Positions 56,867 to 64,000 of a stretch of 64,000 nucleotides of DNA are shown here, piece after piece (the stretch's first letter is position 1; each line of letters starts with the position of its first letter). The notes under the pieces are model-generated. The model saw only the letters and a program-made list of their open reading frames with translations, was not told the origin of the DNA and made no database searches. Source of the DNA: Paraburkholderia polaris (GTDB lineage: Bacteria > Pseudomonadota > Gammaproteobacteria > Burkholderiales > Burkholderiaceae); NCBI RefSeq assembly GCF_012927345.1, contig NZ_JABBGJ010000040.1:1-64000 (forward strand), written 5' to 3'. A program made the translations under genes and the position numbers.

Positions 56867-57736
56867 ATGGCCGCATTCAAACCGCGTCGACCCCGCAACA
56901 GCGGACCGCTGCCGCGTCCGTTCCGCCGCAACAAGCCGATCGTGGCGGAGTCGCCGGTAGTCGAGAGCCGGCGCGCTCAGCGTCAGCAGTTCCTGAGGAA
57001 GCGTGGCATTTACCTGCTGCCGAACGCGTTTACCACCGCCGCGCTCTTTTGCGGCTTCTTCGCCGTGGTACAAGCGATGAACGTACGCTTCGAAATTGCG
57101 GCGATTGCGATCTTCGTGGCGATGGTGCTGGACGGCATGGACGGCCGCGTCGCCCGTATGACCCATACGCAAAGTGCGTTCGGCGAACAGTTCGACAGTC
57201 TCTCGGACATGGTGTCGTTCGGTGTGGCGCCGGCGCTCGTGATGTACGAGTGGATTCTGAAGGATCTCGGCCGCTGGGGCTGGCTCGCCGCGTTCGTCTA
57301 CTGTTCGGGTGCGGCGTTGCGTCTCGCTCGCTTCAACGCGAACATCGGCGTGGTCGATAAGCGTTTCTTCCAGGGCATGCCGAGCCCGGCGGCCGCGGCG
57401 CTGATCGCCGGTTTCGTGTGGCTCGCCACCGATAATCGCGTGCCGCTCAAGCTGGTGTGGCTGCCGTGGGTCGCCTTCGTGCTGACCATCTACGCCGGTG
57501 TGACGATGGTGTCGAACGCGCCGTTCTACAGCGGCAAGGCGCTCGACGTGCGGCACCGCGTGCCGTTCGGCGTGATTCTGCTGGTGGTGGTGGCGTTCGT
57601 GCTGGTGTCGTCAGATCCGCCGCTGATGCTGTTCGGCCTGTTCGTGCTGTACGGTCTGTCGGGCTATGTGTTCTGGGGCTATCAGGCATTGCGGGGCAGG
57701 GCGAATCCGGCTCGGTCCGTGGCGCGGGACAGGTAA
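56867..57736 (+). CDS. pssA: CDP-diacylglycerol-serine O-phosphatidyltransferase
   Basis: The 289-aa membrane enzyme makes phosphatidylserine from CDP-diacylglycerol and serine. The CDP-alcohol phosphotransferase motif is split over DGMDGRVARMTHTQSAFGEQFDSLSDM (residues about 85-111, D-G-x-x-A-R-x8-G-x3-D-x3-D pattern). About six to seven membrane helices follow. The N-terminal 35 residues are strongly basic. AAGGAGG lies seven bases before the ATG. Ends before a strong terminator. Confidence 0.95.
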   Translation: MAAFKPRRPRNSGPLPRPFRRNKPIVAESPVVESRRAQRQQFLRKRGIYLLPNAFTTAALFCGFFAVVQAMNVRFEIAAIAIFVAMVLDGMDGRVARMTHTQSAFGEQFDSLSDMVSFGVAPALVMYEWILKDLGRWGWLAAFVYCSGAALRLARFNANIGVVDKRFFQGMPSPAAAALIAGFVWLATDNRVPLKLVWLPWVAFVLTIYAGVTMVSNAPFYSGKALDVRHRVPFGVILLVVVAFVLVSSDPPLMLFGLFVLYGLSGYVFWGYQALRGRANPARSVARDR

Positions 57737-57768
57737 AGCGCACCTTCGTTGCATGACCGTGACATGAG

Positions 57769-57799
57769 AAAACGGCAGCCTTCGTAGGCTGCCGTTTTT
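57769..57799 (+). terminator. Intrinsic terminator after psd-pssA
   Basis: AACGGCAGCCT (57771-57781) pairs with AGGCTGCCGTT (57786-57796) across TCGT, followed by TTT. A textbook terminator. Confidence 0.92.
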
Positions 57800-57847
57800 C
57801 GTTGCCGGGCCCGTCCGGCGGCGCGCGGCAGGCAGGTCTGACGCCAA

Positions 57848-57876
57848 TTGCACGGCGACGGGAATGTCGCTATAGT
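57848..57876 (+). promoter_or_regulatory. leuA promoter
   Basis: TTGCAC (57848-57853) and TATAGT (57871-57876) with a 17-base spacer, 226 bases before leuA. Transcription should start near 57883. The 365-base gap (57737-58101) also holds the pssA terminator and a possible leader frame. Confidence 0.65.
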
Positions 57877-57886
57877 CGTTGGATTA

Positions 57887-58024
57887 ATGCGTTCAGGTTC
57901 CCATTTGAGCTGCAGCACGAGCCTCAACAAGTTGGTGCGCCGCGGGTGCGCTAGTGCTGGCGCGTCTAGCGCGCTGATCGCTTATCGTTTTCTGCCCTCC
58001 GTCTGCCTCGTCTGTGGTTTATAG
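57887..58024 (+). CDS. Possible 45-codon leader peptide ahead of leuA
   Basis: The frame starts [15 protein letters not shown] and contains seven leucines in 45 codons, ending in VCLVCGL just before TAG 58022. Its ATG lies only about four bases after the predicted transcript start, so it would be nearly leaderless. No run of leucine codons and no clear attenuator hairpin were found, so a classic attenuation role is doubtful. Confidence 0.25.
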   Translation: MRSGSHLSCSTSLNKLVRRGCASAGASSALIAYRFLPSVCLVCGL

Positions 58025-58101
58025 CGTCGCCAACGGTGGCGCAGACACCCGAATTCCAATATCCGATCCCCACAATTGACCGACTCCTCAGGAGACCCGA
58101 C

Positions 58102-59649
58102 ATGGCCGACAAACTGATCATATTCGACACCACGTTGCGCGACGGCGAGCAATCTCCCGGCGCGTCGATGACGAAGGAAGAAAAAATCCGTATCGCAAAG
58201 CAGCTCGAACGGATGAAGGTGGACGTGATCGAAGCGGGCTTCGCGGCAAGCTCGAACGGCGACTTCGATTCGATCCACACGATCGCGGGCCTGATCAAGG
58301 ACAGCACGATCTGCTCGCTGGCCCGTGCAAACGACAAAGACATTCAACGCGCTGCTGACGCACTCAAGCCGGCCGATCATTTCCGCATCCACACGTTCAT
58401 CGCAACGTCGCCGCTGCATATGGAAAAGAAGCTGCGCATGACGCCGGATCAGGTGTTCGAACAGGCGAAACTGGCGGTGCGTTTCGCCCGCAAGTTCACG
58501 GACGACGTCGAGTTCTCGCCGGAAGACGGCAGCCGCTCGGACATGGATTTCCTGTGCCGCGTGCTGGAAGCGGTGATCGCAGAAGGCGCGACCACCATCA
58601 ACATCGCGGATACGGTCGGCTACGGCGTGCCGGAGTTGTATGGCCAGCTCGTGAAGACGTTGCGCGAACGCATTCCGAACTCGCATAAGGCTGTGTTCTC
58701 CGTGCATTGCCATAACGACCTCGGCATGGCCGTCGCTAACTCGCTGGCCGGCGTGAAAATCGGCGGCGCGCGTCAGGTCGAGTGCACGATCAACGGTCTC
58801 GGCGAGCGCGCGGGTAATACGTCGCTCGAAGAAATCGTGATGGCGGTGAAGACCCGCAAGGATTACTTCGGCCTCGATATCGGTCTCGATACCACGCAAA
58901 TCGTGCCGGCTTCGAAGCTGGTGTCGCAAATCACCGGTTTCGTCGTGCAGCCGAACAAGGCGGTGGTCGGCGCGAACGCATTTGCGCACGCATCCGGCAT
59001 TCACCAGGACGGCGTGCTGAAAGCGCGCGACACTTACGAAATCATGCGTGCCGAAGATGTGGGCTGGAGCGCGAACAAGATCGTGCTTGGCAAGTTGTCG
59101 GGCCGCAATGCGTTCAAGCAGCGTCTGCAGGAATTGGGCATCGCGCTCGATAGTGAAGGCGAGTTGAATACCGCGTTCGCACGCTTCAAGGAACTGGCCG
59201 ACCGCAAGTCGGAAATCTTCGACGAAGACATTATCGCGATCGTCACGGAGGAATCGGCTGAAGCGCAGGAGCGGGAGCACTACAAGTTCCTGTCGTTGTC
59301 GCAGCATTCGGAAACCGGCGAGCAGCCGCACGCGAAGATCGTGTTCTCGGTCGAAGGCAAGGAAGTGACTGGGGAAGCGCGCGGCAACGGTCCGGTGGAT
59401 GCCACGCTCAATGCGATCGAAACGGAAGTGGGAAGCGGGTCGGAATTGCTGCTGTACTCGGTCAACGCCATTACAACGGGTACGCAGGCGCAGGGCGAGG
59501 TGACCGTGCGGCTGTCCAGGAGCGGGCGCATCGTCAACGGCGTGGGCACCGATCCGGATATCGTCGCGGCTTCCGCGAAGGCGTATATCTCGGCGCTCAA
59601 CAAACTGCATTCGAACTTTGACAAGTTGAATCCGCAACGTTCGGAGTAA
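58102..59649 (+). CDS. leuA: 2-isopropylmalate synthase
   Basis: The 515-aa enzyme condenses acetyl-CoA and 2-oxoisovalerate, the first committed step to leucine. The catalytic TIM barrel begins [18 protein letters not shown], with [17 protein letters not shown] and [17 protein letters not shown] as metal- and substrate-binding blocks. The C-terminal LeuA dimer domain (from about 390) gives leucine feedback control. ATG 58102 is preceded by CAGGAG; an upstream open extension is not family-like. Own promoter and terminator, so transcribed alone. Confidence 0.97.
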   Translation: MADKLIIFDTTLRDGEQSPGASMTKEEKIRIAKQLERMKVDVIEAGFAASSNGDFDSIHTIAGLIKDSTICSLARANDKDIQRAADALKPADHFRIHTFIATSPLHMEKKLRMTPDQVFEQAKLAVRFARKFTDDVEFSPEDGSRSDMDFLCRVLEAVIAEGATTINIADTVGYGVPELYGQLVKTLRERIPNSHKAVFSVHCHNDLGMAVANSLAGVKIGGARQVECTINGLGERAGNTSLEEIVMAVKTRKDYFGLDIGLDTTQIVPASKLVSQITGFVVQPNKAVVGANAFAHASGIHQDGVLKARDTYEIMRAEDVGWSANKIVLGKLSGRNAFKQRLQELGIALDSEGELNTAFARFKELADRKSEIFDEDIIAIVTEESAEAQEREHYKFLSLSQHSETGEQPHAKIVFSVEGKEVTGEARGNGPVDATLNAIETEVGSGSELLLYSVNAITTGTQAQGEVTVRLSRSGRIVNGVGTDPDIVAASAKAYISALNKLHSNFDKLNPQRSE

Positions 59650-59698
59650 CGGGGCGGCAGGGCGCTAGTGGAGTGTCTGCTGAGCCGGAGTGACAAAA

Positions 59699-59734
59699 AG
59701 AAGCCCCGTGCGCTGCCGAGCACGGGGCTTCTTG
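59699..59734 (+). terminator. Intrinsic terminator after leuA
   Basis: AAGAAGCCCCGTGC (59699-59712) pairs with GCACGGGGCTTCTT (59721-59734). It starts 50 bases after the leuA stop. The rest of the gap up to 60010 has A/T-rich sequence and the next terminator, no gene. Confidence 0.92.
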
Positions 59735-59950
59735 TTTCCGATGCCTTCCTTTTGCGTGCTTCGTGCCTTGAAGCGCGCAGGCTTGGCGTGTCAGATGTGC
59801 GGTAGTTCCTCTGTCGCCGTGCGCCGCATCGACGGCTGTGCGACGACGCGGTACGCGCGATCGACACCGAATGAATTATTACCAAAACCTTCCAATAAGA
59901 AATAAATCCGCCGTGTGCGAAATAAAACTCGTCCGCGTGCGCAATAAATA

Positions 59951-59977
59951 AAAAAAGCCGCCTGAAGCGGCGGCTTT
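59951..59977 (-). terminator. Intrinsic terminator of the lipoprotein gene (minus strand)
   Basis: AAAGCCGCC (59954-59962) pairs with GGCGGCTTT (59969-59977). On the minus strand the stem is followed by a long T-run, so it terminates the gene at 60011; it may also act on plus-strand readthrough. Confidence 0.88.
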
Positions 59978-60010
59978 GTCGATCCATGCGCAATGGGTTC
60001 GATCAGGTGC

Positions 60011-60574
60011 TCAGAACAGGCTGCGCCGATCCGGATCGTGCAGCGGATCAGGCGTTTTCTGTGTGAGCCGCACAATGCCCTGATCGTCGAAATAAAAGCT
60101 GTACATCATGTACCAGACGTTGTCTTCCAAGTAGCGATACGTCCAGACCTCGCGCTTCATCAACGGGAAGTACGACGTTTCGACCGGGCGGCCGAAGTTC
60201 ACCAGCACGTCGCTCTTCGTCCATTTGCCGATTTCGGCACGGTAGAACTCGTTGGGTTGAAGCACCTGGCGTACGGTGACGATCTTGCCGGATGCGTCGA
60301 TGTCGGCTGCGGTAGTGGTTTCACCCATTGGCTGGGTCGGCCACATTAGCCGTTTGCCGCCGTTAGGCAGGTCGTAGCTTTCGCGCGGTGCGCCGAGGCG
60401 GGCGACGATGGTCGATTCGTCCGCGCCTTGGCTGTATTGCTGCCATGGCTGCACACAGCCGGCGAGCGTAACCGTGAGCGTGAGCGCGCTCAGGCAGACG
60501 AGCGCAGCGCGGCGCAGGCGTGCTGCGGGCGGCGCTTCGAGCGAGGCCGCCGTGGATGGGTGGCGGTTGAACAT
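60011..60574 (-). CDS. BamE/SmpA-like outer-membrane lipoprotein
   Basis: The 187-aa product has a signal with a lipobox (TLAGC, Cys near residue 39) after a hydrophobic stretch, so it should be a lipoprotein. The mature part contains two SmpA/OmlA-like repeats: STIVARLGAPRESYDLPNGG and DVLVNFGRPVETSYFPL, which match the beta-strand/helix pattern of BamE. ATG 60574 is chosen for its strong GGAGG five bases upstream; an in-frame ATG lies 13 codons earlier. A role in outer-membrane assembly is possible but not shown. Confidence 0.78.
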   Translation of the reverse strand: MFNRHPSTAASLEAPPAARLRRAALVCLSALTLTVTLAGCVQPWQQYSQGADESTIVARLGAPRESYDLPNGGKRLMWPTQPMGETTTAADIDASGKIVTVRQVLQPNEFYRAEIGKWTKSDVLVNFGRPVETSYFPLMKREVWTYRYLEDNVWYMMYSFYFDDQGIVRLTQKTPDPLHDPDRRSLF

Positions 60575-60764
60575 GAATTCCTCCGATGGCATTTGAGTAG
60601 CGGTTTTTATCATCGAGACGCATTATTTTGACACGGGCGGCAGCAAAAGATTTGCGCGTCGTACGACGCGTCCCTGGATGCACAGTAACGAATTTGCCGG
60701 CTTGCTTATTCCGTCTGGAACGCCCTATGATCCGCGCTTCGACGAATCAAGCGGGGCAATCACG

Positions 60765-62081
60765 ATGGCGAAGTGGCAACGGGCGGCAGCAGCGGCAGTC
60801 GTCGCGCTGGCGGCGATTTCGATGGCCGCGGCGGCTCACGCCGCGGGAGACACGGCGTCGGGTGCGGCAAGCAAGTCAGTCAATCAGCCCACGGGCACGC
60901 CGATCCAGCTGGCGCTGATCGAAGGCATGTCCGGCCCATTCGCGAACGCGGGCGCGGCGGTGGAGCGCAATCTGCGCTTCGGCGTCGAACAGGTGAATGC
61001 AGAAGGCGGCGTGAAGCTCGCCGACGGCGCGCATCCGCTCGAACTGGTCGTGCTCGACAGCAAGGGCAGTGCTGAAGAGGCGCTGGTGCAACTGCGCGCC
61101 GCCGCGGACCGGCACATCGGTTACATCATGCAGGGCAACAGCTCGGCAGTGGCCGCCGCGCTGATCGGCGCGATCGACAAACAGAACAGCCGCGAGCCGG
61201 GCAACCGCGAACTGTTCCTCAATTATTCCGCCGACGATCCCACCCTGACCAACGCCAATTGCAGTTTCTGGCACTTCCGCTTCGACGCACACGCGGGTAT
61301 GCGCATGGATGCGCTGGCCGACGTGATCCAGCGCGACAAGGCGGTGAAGAAGGTCTATCTCCTGAACCAGGACTACAGCTTTGGCCACGATGTCAGCAGT
61401 CTCGCGCGCTCGACGCTGGCCGCGAAGCGGCCGGATATCGCGGTCGTCGGTGACGAATTTCATCCGATCGGCCGCGTGAAGGACTTCGCGCCGTACATCG
61501 CGAAGATCCGCGCGAGCGGCGCGGACGCGGTTATCACCGGCAACTGGGGCAACGATCTGACGCTGCTAGTCAAAGCGGCGCGGGAGCAGGGGCTGGACAC
61601 CAGGTTCTACACGTTCTATGGCAATAGTCTTGGCGCGCCGGCCGCGTTGGGCGATGCCGGCGTCAAGCATGTGATCGCGGTGGCCGACTGGCACCCGAAC
61701 GCTGGCGGTGCGGCATCCGACGCGTGGTATGCAGCATTTCGCGCCCGTTTCCCGGCCGCGCAGGATGACTACCCGGTGCTGCGCATGCCGTTGATGATCG
61801 AAACCCTCGCCGCGGCGATGAACCGCGCCGGCAGCGCCGACCCGACGGCTGTCGCCCGGGCCCTTGAGGGGATCAAGTTCGACAACGGCTTTCACGCCTC
61901 GTGGATGCGGGCCGATGACCACCAGCTGATCCAGCCCCTTTACGTGATGCAGATGGACAAGGCTGGCACGCCGGGCGTCAAGTTCGACAACGAAGGTTCA
62001 GGCTACGGTTTCCGCACGGTGCTGGCTTTGCCGTCCGAGCGCACGGTGCCGACGACCGTGTGCAAGATGAAACGGCCGTAA
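60765..62081 (+). CDS. Branched-chain amino acid-type ABC transporter substrate-binding protein
   Basis: The 438-aa periplasmic protein has a signal peptide (MAKWQRAAAAAVVALAAISM, cut near AHA) and the LivJ/Peripla_BP_6 fold: PIQLALIEGMSGPFANAGAA, LVVLDSKGSAEEALVQLRAA and VYLLNQDYSFGHDVSS, AVITGNWGNDLTLLVKAA. It should bind an amino acid or similar small ligand for an ABC importer whose other genes are not adjacent. ATG 60765 is used; the ribosome binding site is weak. The gene faces away from the lipoprotein gene. Confidence 0.88.
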   Translation: MAKWQRAAAAAVVALAAISMAAAAHAAGDTASGAASKSVNQPTGTPIQLALIEGMSGPFANAGAAVERNLRFGVEQVNAEGGVKLADGAHPLELVVLDSKGSAEEALVQLRAAADRHIGYIMQGNSSAVAAALIGAIDKQNSREPGNRELFLNYSADDPTLTNANCSFWHFRFDAHAGMRMDALADVIQRDKAVKKVYLLNQDYSFGHDVSSLARSTLAAKRPDIAVVGDEFHPIGRVKDFAPYIAKIRASGADAVITGNWGNDLTLLVKAAREQGLDTRFYTFYGNSLGAPAALGDAGVKHVIAVADWHPNAGGAASDAWYAAFRARFPAAQDDYPVLRMPLMIETLAAAMNRAGSADPTAVARALEGIKFDNGFHASWMRADDHQLIQPLYVMQMDKAGTPGVKFDNEGSGYGFRTVLALPSERTVPTTVCKMKRP

Positions 62082-62133
62082 ACGGCCCCCAAGCAAACCC
62101 AGGCCGCCCACGATCCCGCCCAGCACAGCAGGG

Positions 62134-62162
62134 TTCGCGGCCGGATTGGGCTGTGCTACAAT
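62134..62162 (+). promoter_or_regulatory. Candidate rpsO promoter
   Basis: TTCGCG (62134-62139) and TACAAT (62157-62162) with 17-base spacing, 113 bases before rpsO. The -10 is good, the -35 poor. Confidence 0.5.
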
Positions 62163-62274
62163 ACGCGTCCCGTTGTGAGGCATGCTGCATGTTTGCAATG
62201 CGAATGCGCACACGGGTAACCCACGGCACGGCCTTTCTTCCGTGACCGCCTGTCTAGTTCTCAAGGAAATCGAC

Positions 62275-62547
62275 ATGTCCGCAGTTGAAGCAAGCAAGAA
62301 GTCCGAAGTCGTTGCGCAATTCGCACGCGCAGCTAACGACACCGGCTCCCCCGAAGTTCAGGTCGCGCTGCTCACGACCCGCATCAACGAACTGACCGTT
62401 CACTTCAAGGCACACACGAAGGATCACCACAGCCGCCGCGGTCTGCTGCGCATGGTGAGCCGCCGTCGTAAGCTGCTCGACTACCTGAAGGGTAAGGACG
62501 CGGATCGTTACCGCGCACTGATCGAGAAGCTGGGTCTGCGTAAGTAA
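62275..62547 (+). CDS. rpsO: 30S ribosomal protein S15
   Basis: The 90-aa protein is S15, a primary 16S rRNA binder in the central domain of the small subunit. [23 protein letters not shown] and [21 protein letters not shown] are the RNA-binding signatures. AAGGAAAT precedes ATG 62275, which gives the standard length; the longer open frame is spurious. It leads into pnp, the usual bacterial pairing. Confidence 0.98.
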   Translation: MSAVEASKKSEVVAQFARAANDTGSPEVQVALLTTRINELTVHFKAHTKDHHSRRGLLRMVSRRRKLLDYLKGKDADRYRALIEKLGLRK

Positions 62548-62567
62548 TCGGCCAGTCGTTCAGCAAG

Positions 62568-62608
62568 ATGCCTGTGTCAGTTCCACTGATACAGGCATTT
62601 TGTTTTTG
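62568..62608 (+). terminator. rpsO-pnp terminator or attenuator
   Basis: ATGCCTGTGTCAG (62568-62580) pairs with CTGATACAGGCAT (62586-62598) across TTCCA, followed by T-rich TTTGTTTTTG. In other bacteria a partial terminator here tunes pnp readthrough. Confidence 0.85.
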
Positions 62609-62730
62609 CACGGTGCGCTTCATGTGATGCGCACCGCCTGCCGGTCGCGGTAGCGTGACGATTCATGCGGCGGCTAGCAGGAAAGCAGTAAAAAAGCAGA
62701 AATACGGCCGGGCTTCAGGGCAGAGCCTTG

Positions 62731-62779
62731 TGTCATTCCAGCGGTTCGCGCGCGTAGAGCGTGGTTCTCTGGAATGGCA
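62731..62779 (+). promoter_or_regulatory. Long hairpin in the pnp leader
   Basis: TGTCATTCCAG (62731-62741) pairs with CTGGAATGGCA (62769-62779, one G-T pair), with further pairing inside (AGA/TCT). It lies 84 bases before pnp. In E. coli a similar leader stem is cut by RNase III and used by PNPase to shut off its own mRNA. Confidence 0.5.
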
Positions 62780-62862
62780 TAACACTACTCTTCCCATGTG
62801 GCGCCGGTCCTGGCGTTGCCGCGCCGCTTCTGGTCCGCGCGGCATAACGAAGAGGAAAAGCA

Positions 62863-64000
62863 ATGACTATGTTCAACAAGATCGTCAAAGAATTTAAGTG
62901 GGGACAACACAACGTTCGCCTCGAAACGGGCGAAATCGCTCGTCAGGCAGGCGGTGCGGTGATCGTCGACGTCGAAGACACCGTTGTGCTGGCTACTGTG
63001 GTCGGCGCCAAGACCGCCAAGCCGGGTCAGGACTTCTTCCCGCTGACCGTCGATTACCTCGAAAAGACCTACGCTGCAGGCAAGATCCCCGGTGGTTTCT
63101 TCCGCCGTGAAGGCCGTCCGTCGGAAGGCGAAACGCTGATCTCGCGCCTGATCGACCGTCCGTTGCGCCCGCTGTTCCCTGAAGGCTTCTACAACGAAGT
63201 CCAGGTCGTGATCCACGTCCTGTCGCTGAACCCCGAAATTCCCGCTGACATCCCCGCGCTGATCGGCGCGTCGGCGGCGCTCGCTGTTTCCGGTCTGCCG
63301 TTCAACGGCCCGGTCGGCGCAGCACGCGTGGCCTACATCAACAACGAATACGTGTTGAATCCGACGCGTCCGCAGATGAAGGAATCGGCGCTCGACCTGA
63401 TCGTCGCCGGTACGGAACGCGCGGTGCTGATGGTGGAATCGGAAGCGCAACAACTGAGCGAAGAAGTGATGCTCGGCGGTGTGGTGTTCGGCCATGAGCA
63501 AATGCAGATCGCGATCAACGCGATCCATGACCTGGTTCGCGAAGGCGGCAAGCCGGAATGGGATTGGCAACCGGCAGCGAAGAACGAGCCGCTGATCGCG
63601 CGTGTGACGGAACTGGCGCAAGCTGAGCTGCTCGCCGCTTACCAGATCCGCGACAAGCAAGCCCGTTCGACCAAGCTGAAGGAAGTCTACGCAGCCACGT
63701 CGAAGAAGCTGGAAGAAGATGCCGCTGCAGCGGGTACTGTCGCTGCCGACAAGGCTACGGTCGGTAACGTACTGTTCGACATTGAAGCGAAGATCGTCCG
63801 TACGCAGATCCTGAACGGCGAGCCGCGTATCGACGGCCGCGACACGCGCACCGTGCGCCCGATCGAAATCCGTACCGGCGTGCTGCCGCGTACGCACGGC
63901 TCAGCCTTGTTCACGCGTGGCGAAACGCAGGCCATGGTGGTCGCAACGCTGGGCACGAAGGGTGACGAGCAGAACATCGACGCGCTCGAAGGCGAGTACC
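62863..64000 (+). CDS. pnp: Polyribonucleotide nucleotidyltransferase, 3' end cut by window edge
   Basis: The frame runs from ATG 62863 to the window end (379 codons of about 710). PNPase degrades RNA 3' to 5' with phosphate and can add nucleotides. The visible part covers the first RNase PH domain ([53 protein letters not shown]), the helical linker and the start of the second RNase PH domain ([30 protein letters not shown]). KH and S1 domains lie outside. AGAGGAAAAGC precedes the ATG; a second ATG two codons later is possible. Confidence 0.97.
   Translation, partial: MTMFNKIVKEFKWGQHNVRLETGEIARQAGGAVIVDVEDTVVLATVVGAKTAKPGQDFFPLTVDYLEKTYAAGKIPGGFFRREGRPSEGETLISRLIDRPLRPLFPEGFYNEVQVVIHVLSLNPEIPADIPALIGASAALAVSGLPFNGPVGAARVAYINNEYVLNPTRPQMKESALDLIVAGTERAVLMVESEAQQLSEEVMLGGVVFGHEQMQIAINAIHDLVREGGKPEWDWQPAAKNEPLIARVTELAQAELLAAYQIRDKQARSTKLKEVYAATSKKLEEDAAAAGTVAADKATVGNVLFDIEAKIVRTQILNGEPRIDGRDTRTVRPIEIRTGVLPRTHGSALFTRGETQAMVVATLGTKGDEQNIDALEGEY

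Noticed and set aside
57887-58024. Classic leucine attenuator upstream of leuA
   Set aside because: No run of leucine codons and no competing terminator/antiterminator hairpins visible.
57982-59637. 551-aa open frame antisense to leuA
   Set aside because: Shadow frame of a conserved gene, no ribosome binding site and no recognisable domain.

Overview
The window looks like a chromosomal segment of a Burkholderiaceae bacterium, most likely Paraburkholderia. The basis is gene order (hemF-nadD-rsfS-rlmH-maf-rng; ilvI-ilvH-ilvC followed by psd, pssA and leuA; rpsO-pnp), high-GC codon use and protein sequence style. No rRNA or tRNA gene was found. Both ends cut genes: a small membrane protein on the left (minus strand) and pnp on the right (plus strand).

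Positions 1 to about 16600 are an accessory island with more A/T-ending codons than the rest. It holds an IS110/IS1111-type insertion sequence with a long non-coding right end; a large STAND NTPase with an N-terminal PD-(D/E)XK-like nuclease (probable Avs-like phage defence); an XerC/D-like tyrosine recombinase with a dif-like site just upstream; a three-gene unit (Abi-C-domain protein, 86-aa protein, 1132-aa solenoid-like protein) that looks like an uncharacterised defence operon; a II/X (filamentous phage gpII) type rolling-circle replication protein; a RecA-like/winged-helix protein; an AlpA-type regulator; and a DNA-binding-like protein behind three direct-repeat operators. Arrays of an 8-bp unit (GATTGCNN) occur on both sides of the Abi operon and around rep. 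The whole resembles an integrated plasmid or inovirus-derived replicon carrying defence cargo.

Positions 16637-28575 are core: the hemF-to-rng housekeeping run (tetrapyrrole, NAD and ribosome functions), purD, a YebC-family protein, then a hicA-hicB toxin-antitoxin locus in which the two genes are joined in one frame, then upp, an SDR protein, mgsA and a quinone oxidoreductase.

Positions 28735-37254 hold a complete high-affinity potassium system: a 37-aa small membrane protein, kdpF, kdpA, kdpB, kdpC and the kdpD-kdpE two-component pair, with overlapping start/stop codons at several joints. Next is sugE (guanidinium exporter) behind a two-hairpin guanidine-II (mini-ykkC) riboswitch.

Positions 37991-46695 hold DUF4126, an FtsX-type permease, truncated haemoglobin, DUF924, a GT39-type glycosyltransferase, an SDR, a LOG-family hydrolase and a TetR regulator. 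Positions 46994-49733 hold a metallophosphoesterase-glycosyltransferase-DAG kinase operon behind a PHO-box-like site, which suggests phosphate-dependent membrane lipid remodelling. Positions 49884-52182 carry an ECF sigma factor gene cluster. From 52535 on come ilvIHC, psd-pssA, leuA, a BamE-like lipoprotein, an amino-acid ABC substrate-binding protein, rpsO and pnp.
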